A DNA stretch of 5,551 bases, from positions 1 to 5,551 of the forward strand of contig CALATC010000172.1 of the NCBI GenBank assembly GCA_937891475.1. The letters run 5' to 3'. Origin of the DNA: an uncultured Granulicatella sp. (lineage in GTDB: Bacteria > Bacillota > Bacilli > Lactobacillales > Aerococcaceae). The stretch's first letter is position 1. Every line of letters begins with the position of its first letter. Below are positions 5,173 to 5,551 of the stretch, in pieces. The notes below the pieces were generated by a model, which was not told the origin of the DNA, made no database searches, and saw only the letters and a program-made list of their open reading frames with translations. A program made the position numbers and the translations under genes.

Positions 5173-5551
5173 ATGAAAAATACAAAAGAATTACATGAGT
5201 ATGCACTATCACTTCTTCATGAACGTGGAGTTGAATTAGAAGAAATTGCAAAATTAGTTTATTTCTTACAAGAACCATATTTTCCTAATTTAACGCTTGA
5301 ACACTGCTACAATAATGTTGAATTTGTTCTAAAAAAACGTGAAGTACAAAATGCCATTATTACAGGAATTGAGTTAGATAAATTAGCTGAAAAAAATCAA
5401 TTATCACAACCATTAAATGATATTCTTACAAAAGATGAAGGTTTATATGGTGTAGACGAAATTCTTGCTTTATCAATTGTAAATGTGTATGGTTCAATCG
5501 GATTTACAAACTATGGTTATATCGATAAAGTAAAACCAGGAATTTTAGAAT
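5173..5551 (+). CDS. pgpA: Phosphatidylglycerophosphatase A family protein (YutG-like), 3' end outside window
   Basis: The first 126 codons of a PgpA-type protein. The N-terminal half (about 1-90) is a soluble helical region: ELHEYALSLLHERGVELEEI, then YFPNLTLEHCYNNVEFVLKKREVQNAIITG. It leads into the family core YGVDEILALSIVNVYGSIGF (92-111) and GYIDKVKPGI (115-124). This layout matches the Bacillus YutG branch. PgpA enzymes dephosphorylate phosphatidylglycerol phosphate to phosphatidylglycerol at the membrane; the YutG branch is assigned by homology, and whether it is the main enzyme is not known from this sequence. The ATG at 5173 follows GGAAGGAGA (5157-5165) by seven bases, a good site. 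It lies 68 bp after the reductase gene with its own promoter and a structured leader. The reading frame is open to the window end without disruption. Confidence 0.9.
   Translation, partial: MKNTKELHEYALSLLHERGVELEEIAKLVYFLQEPYFPNLTLEHCYNNVEFVLKKREVQNAIITGIELDKLAEKNQLSQPLNDILTKDEGLYGVDEILALSIVNVYGSIGFTNYGYIDKVKPGILE

Noticed and set aside
4892..5198. Open frames on both strands at the end of the reductase gene
   Set aside because: They overlap conserved reductase codons and the pgpA leader; the translations match no family I recognise.

Overview
This is an AT-rich window from a low-GC Gram-positive bacterium, most likely a member of the Lactobacillales (enterococcus/carnobacterium side) or a close relative. 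The evidence is the close similarity of the encoded Pgi, YugI/CvfD-type S1 protein, YuiD, YumC-type ferredoxin-NADP reductase and YutG-type PgpA to Bacillus/Enterococcus families, AGGAGG-like ribosome binding sites, and TGn-extended -10 promoters. The species cannot be fixed from the sequence alone.

Layout. Positions 1-295 hold no gene. They contain two near-identical copies of a highly structured element about 180 bp apart; the first copy is cut by the window edge. The complete copy (146-278) folds on paper into a four-way-junction structure: one long closing helix and three hairpins. Base changes between the copies preserve pairing best if the minus strand is the RNA, the same strand as the adjacent pgi gene. 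A leftward block follows: pgi (296-1642), an S1-domain RNA-binding regulator (1703-2095) and a cyclophilin-type peptidyl-prolyl isomerase (2105-2698). The S1 gene and the isomerase are only 9 nt apart, and the stop codon of the isomerase lies inside the ribosome binding site of the S1 gene. Next is a separately promoted CpXC zinc-ribbon gene (2793-3440), also leftward. A divergent intergenic region (3441-3593) carries promoters for both directions. Rightward come yuiD (3594-4103), the ferredoxin-NADP reductase (4118-5104) and a pgpA-type gene that runs off the window (5173-5551). The last gene has its own extended -10 promoter and a short leader with a perfect 8-bp inverted repeat next to its ribosome binding site.

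How the genes work together. The leftward block mixes central glycolysis (Pgi), protein folding (isomerase) and post-transcriptional control (S1 protein), which is ordinary housekeeping. The rightward block pairs two membrane-associated phosphatase-family proteins (YuiD, PgpA-like) with a flavin redox enzyme. A link to phospholipid head-group synthesis is plausible for PgpA and only suggested for YuiD. No transposase, phage gene, CRISPR array, tRNA or rRNA was seen. No canonical GC-rich intrinsic terminator was seen; the nearest to one is the closing helix of the structured element with its U-tract downstream of pgi.

The strongest candidate for something undescribed is the duplicated structured RNA element at 1-281. 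The second is the pgpA leader inverted repeat at 5129-5162.
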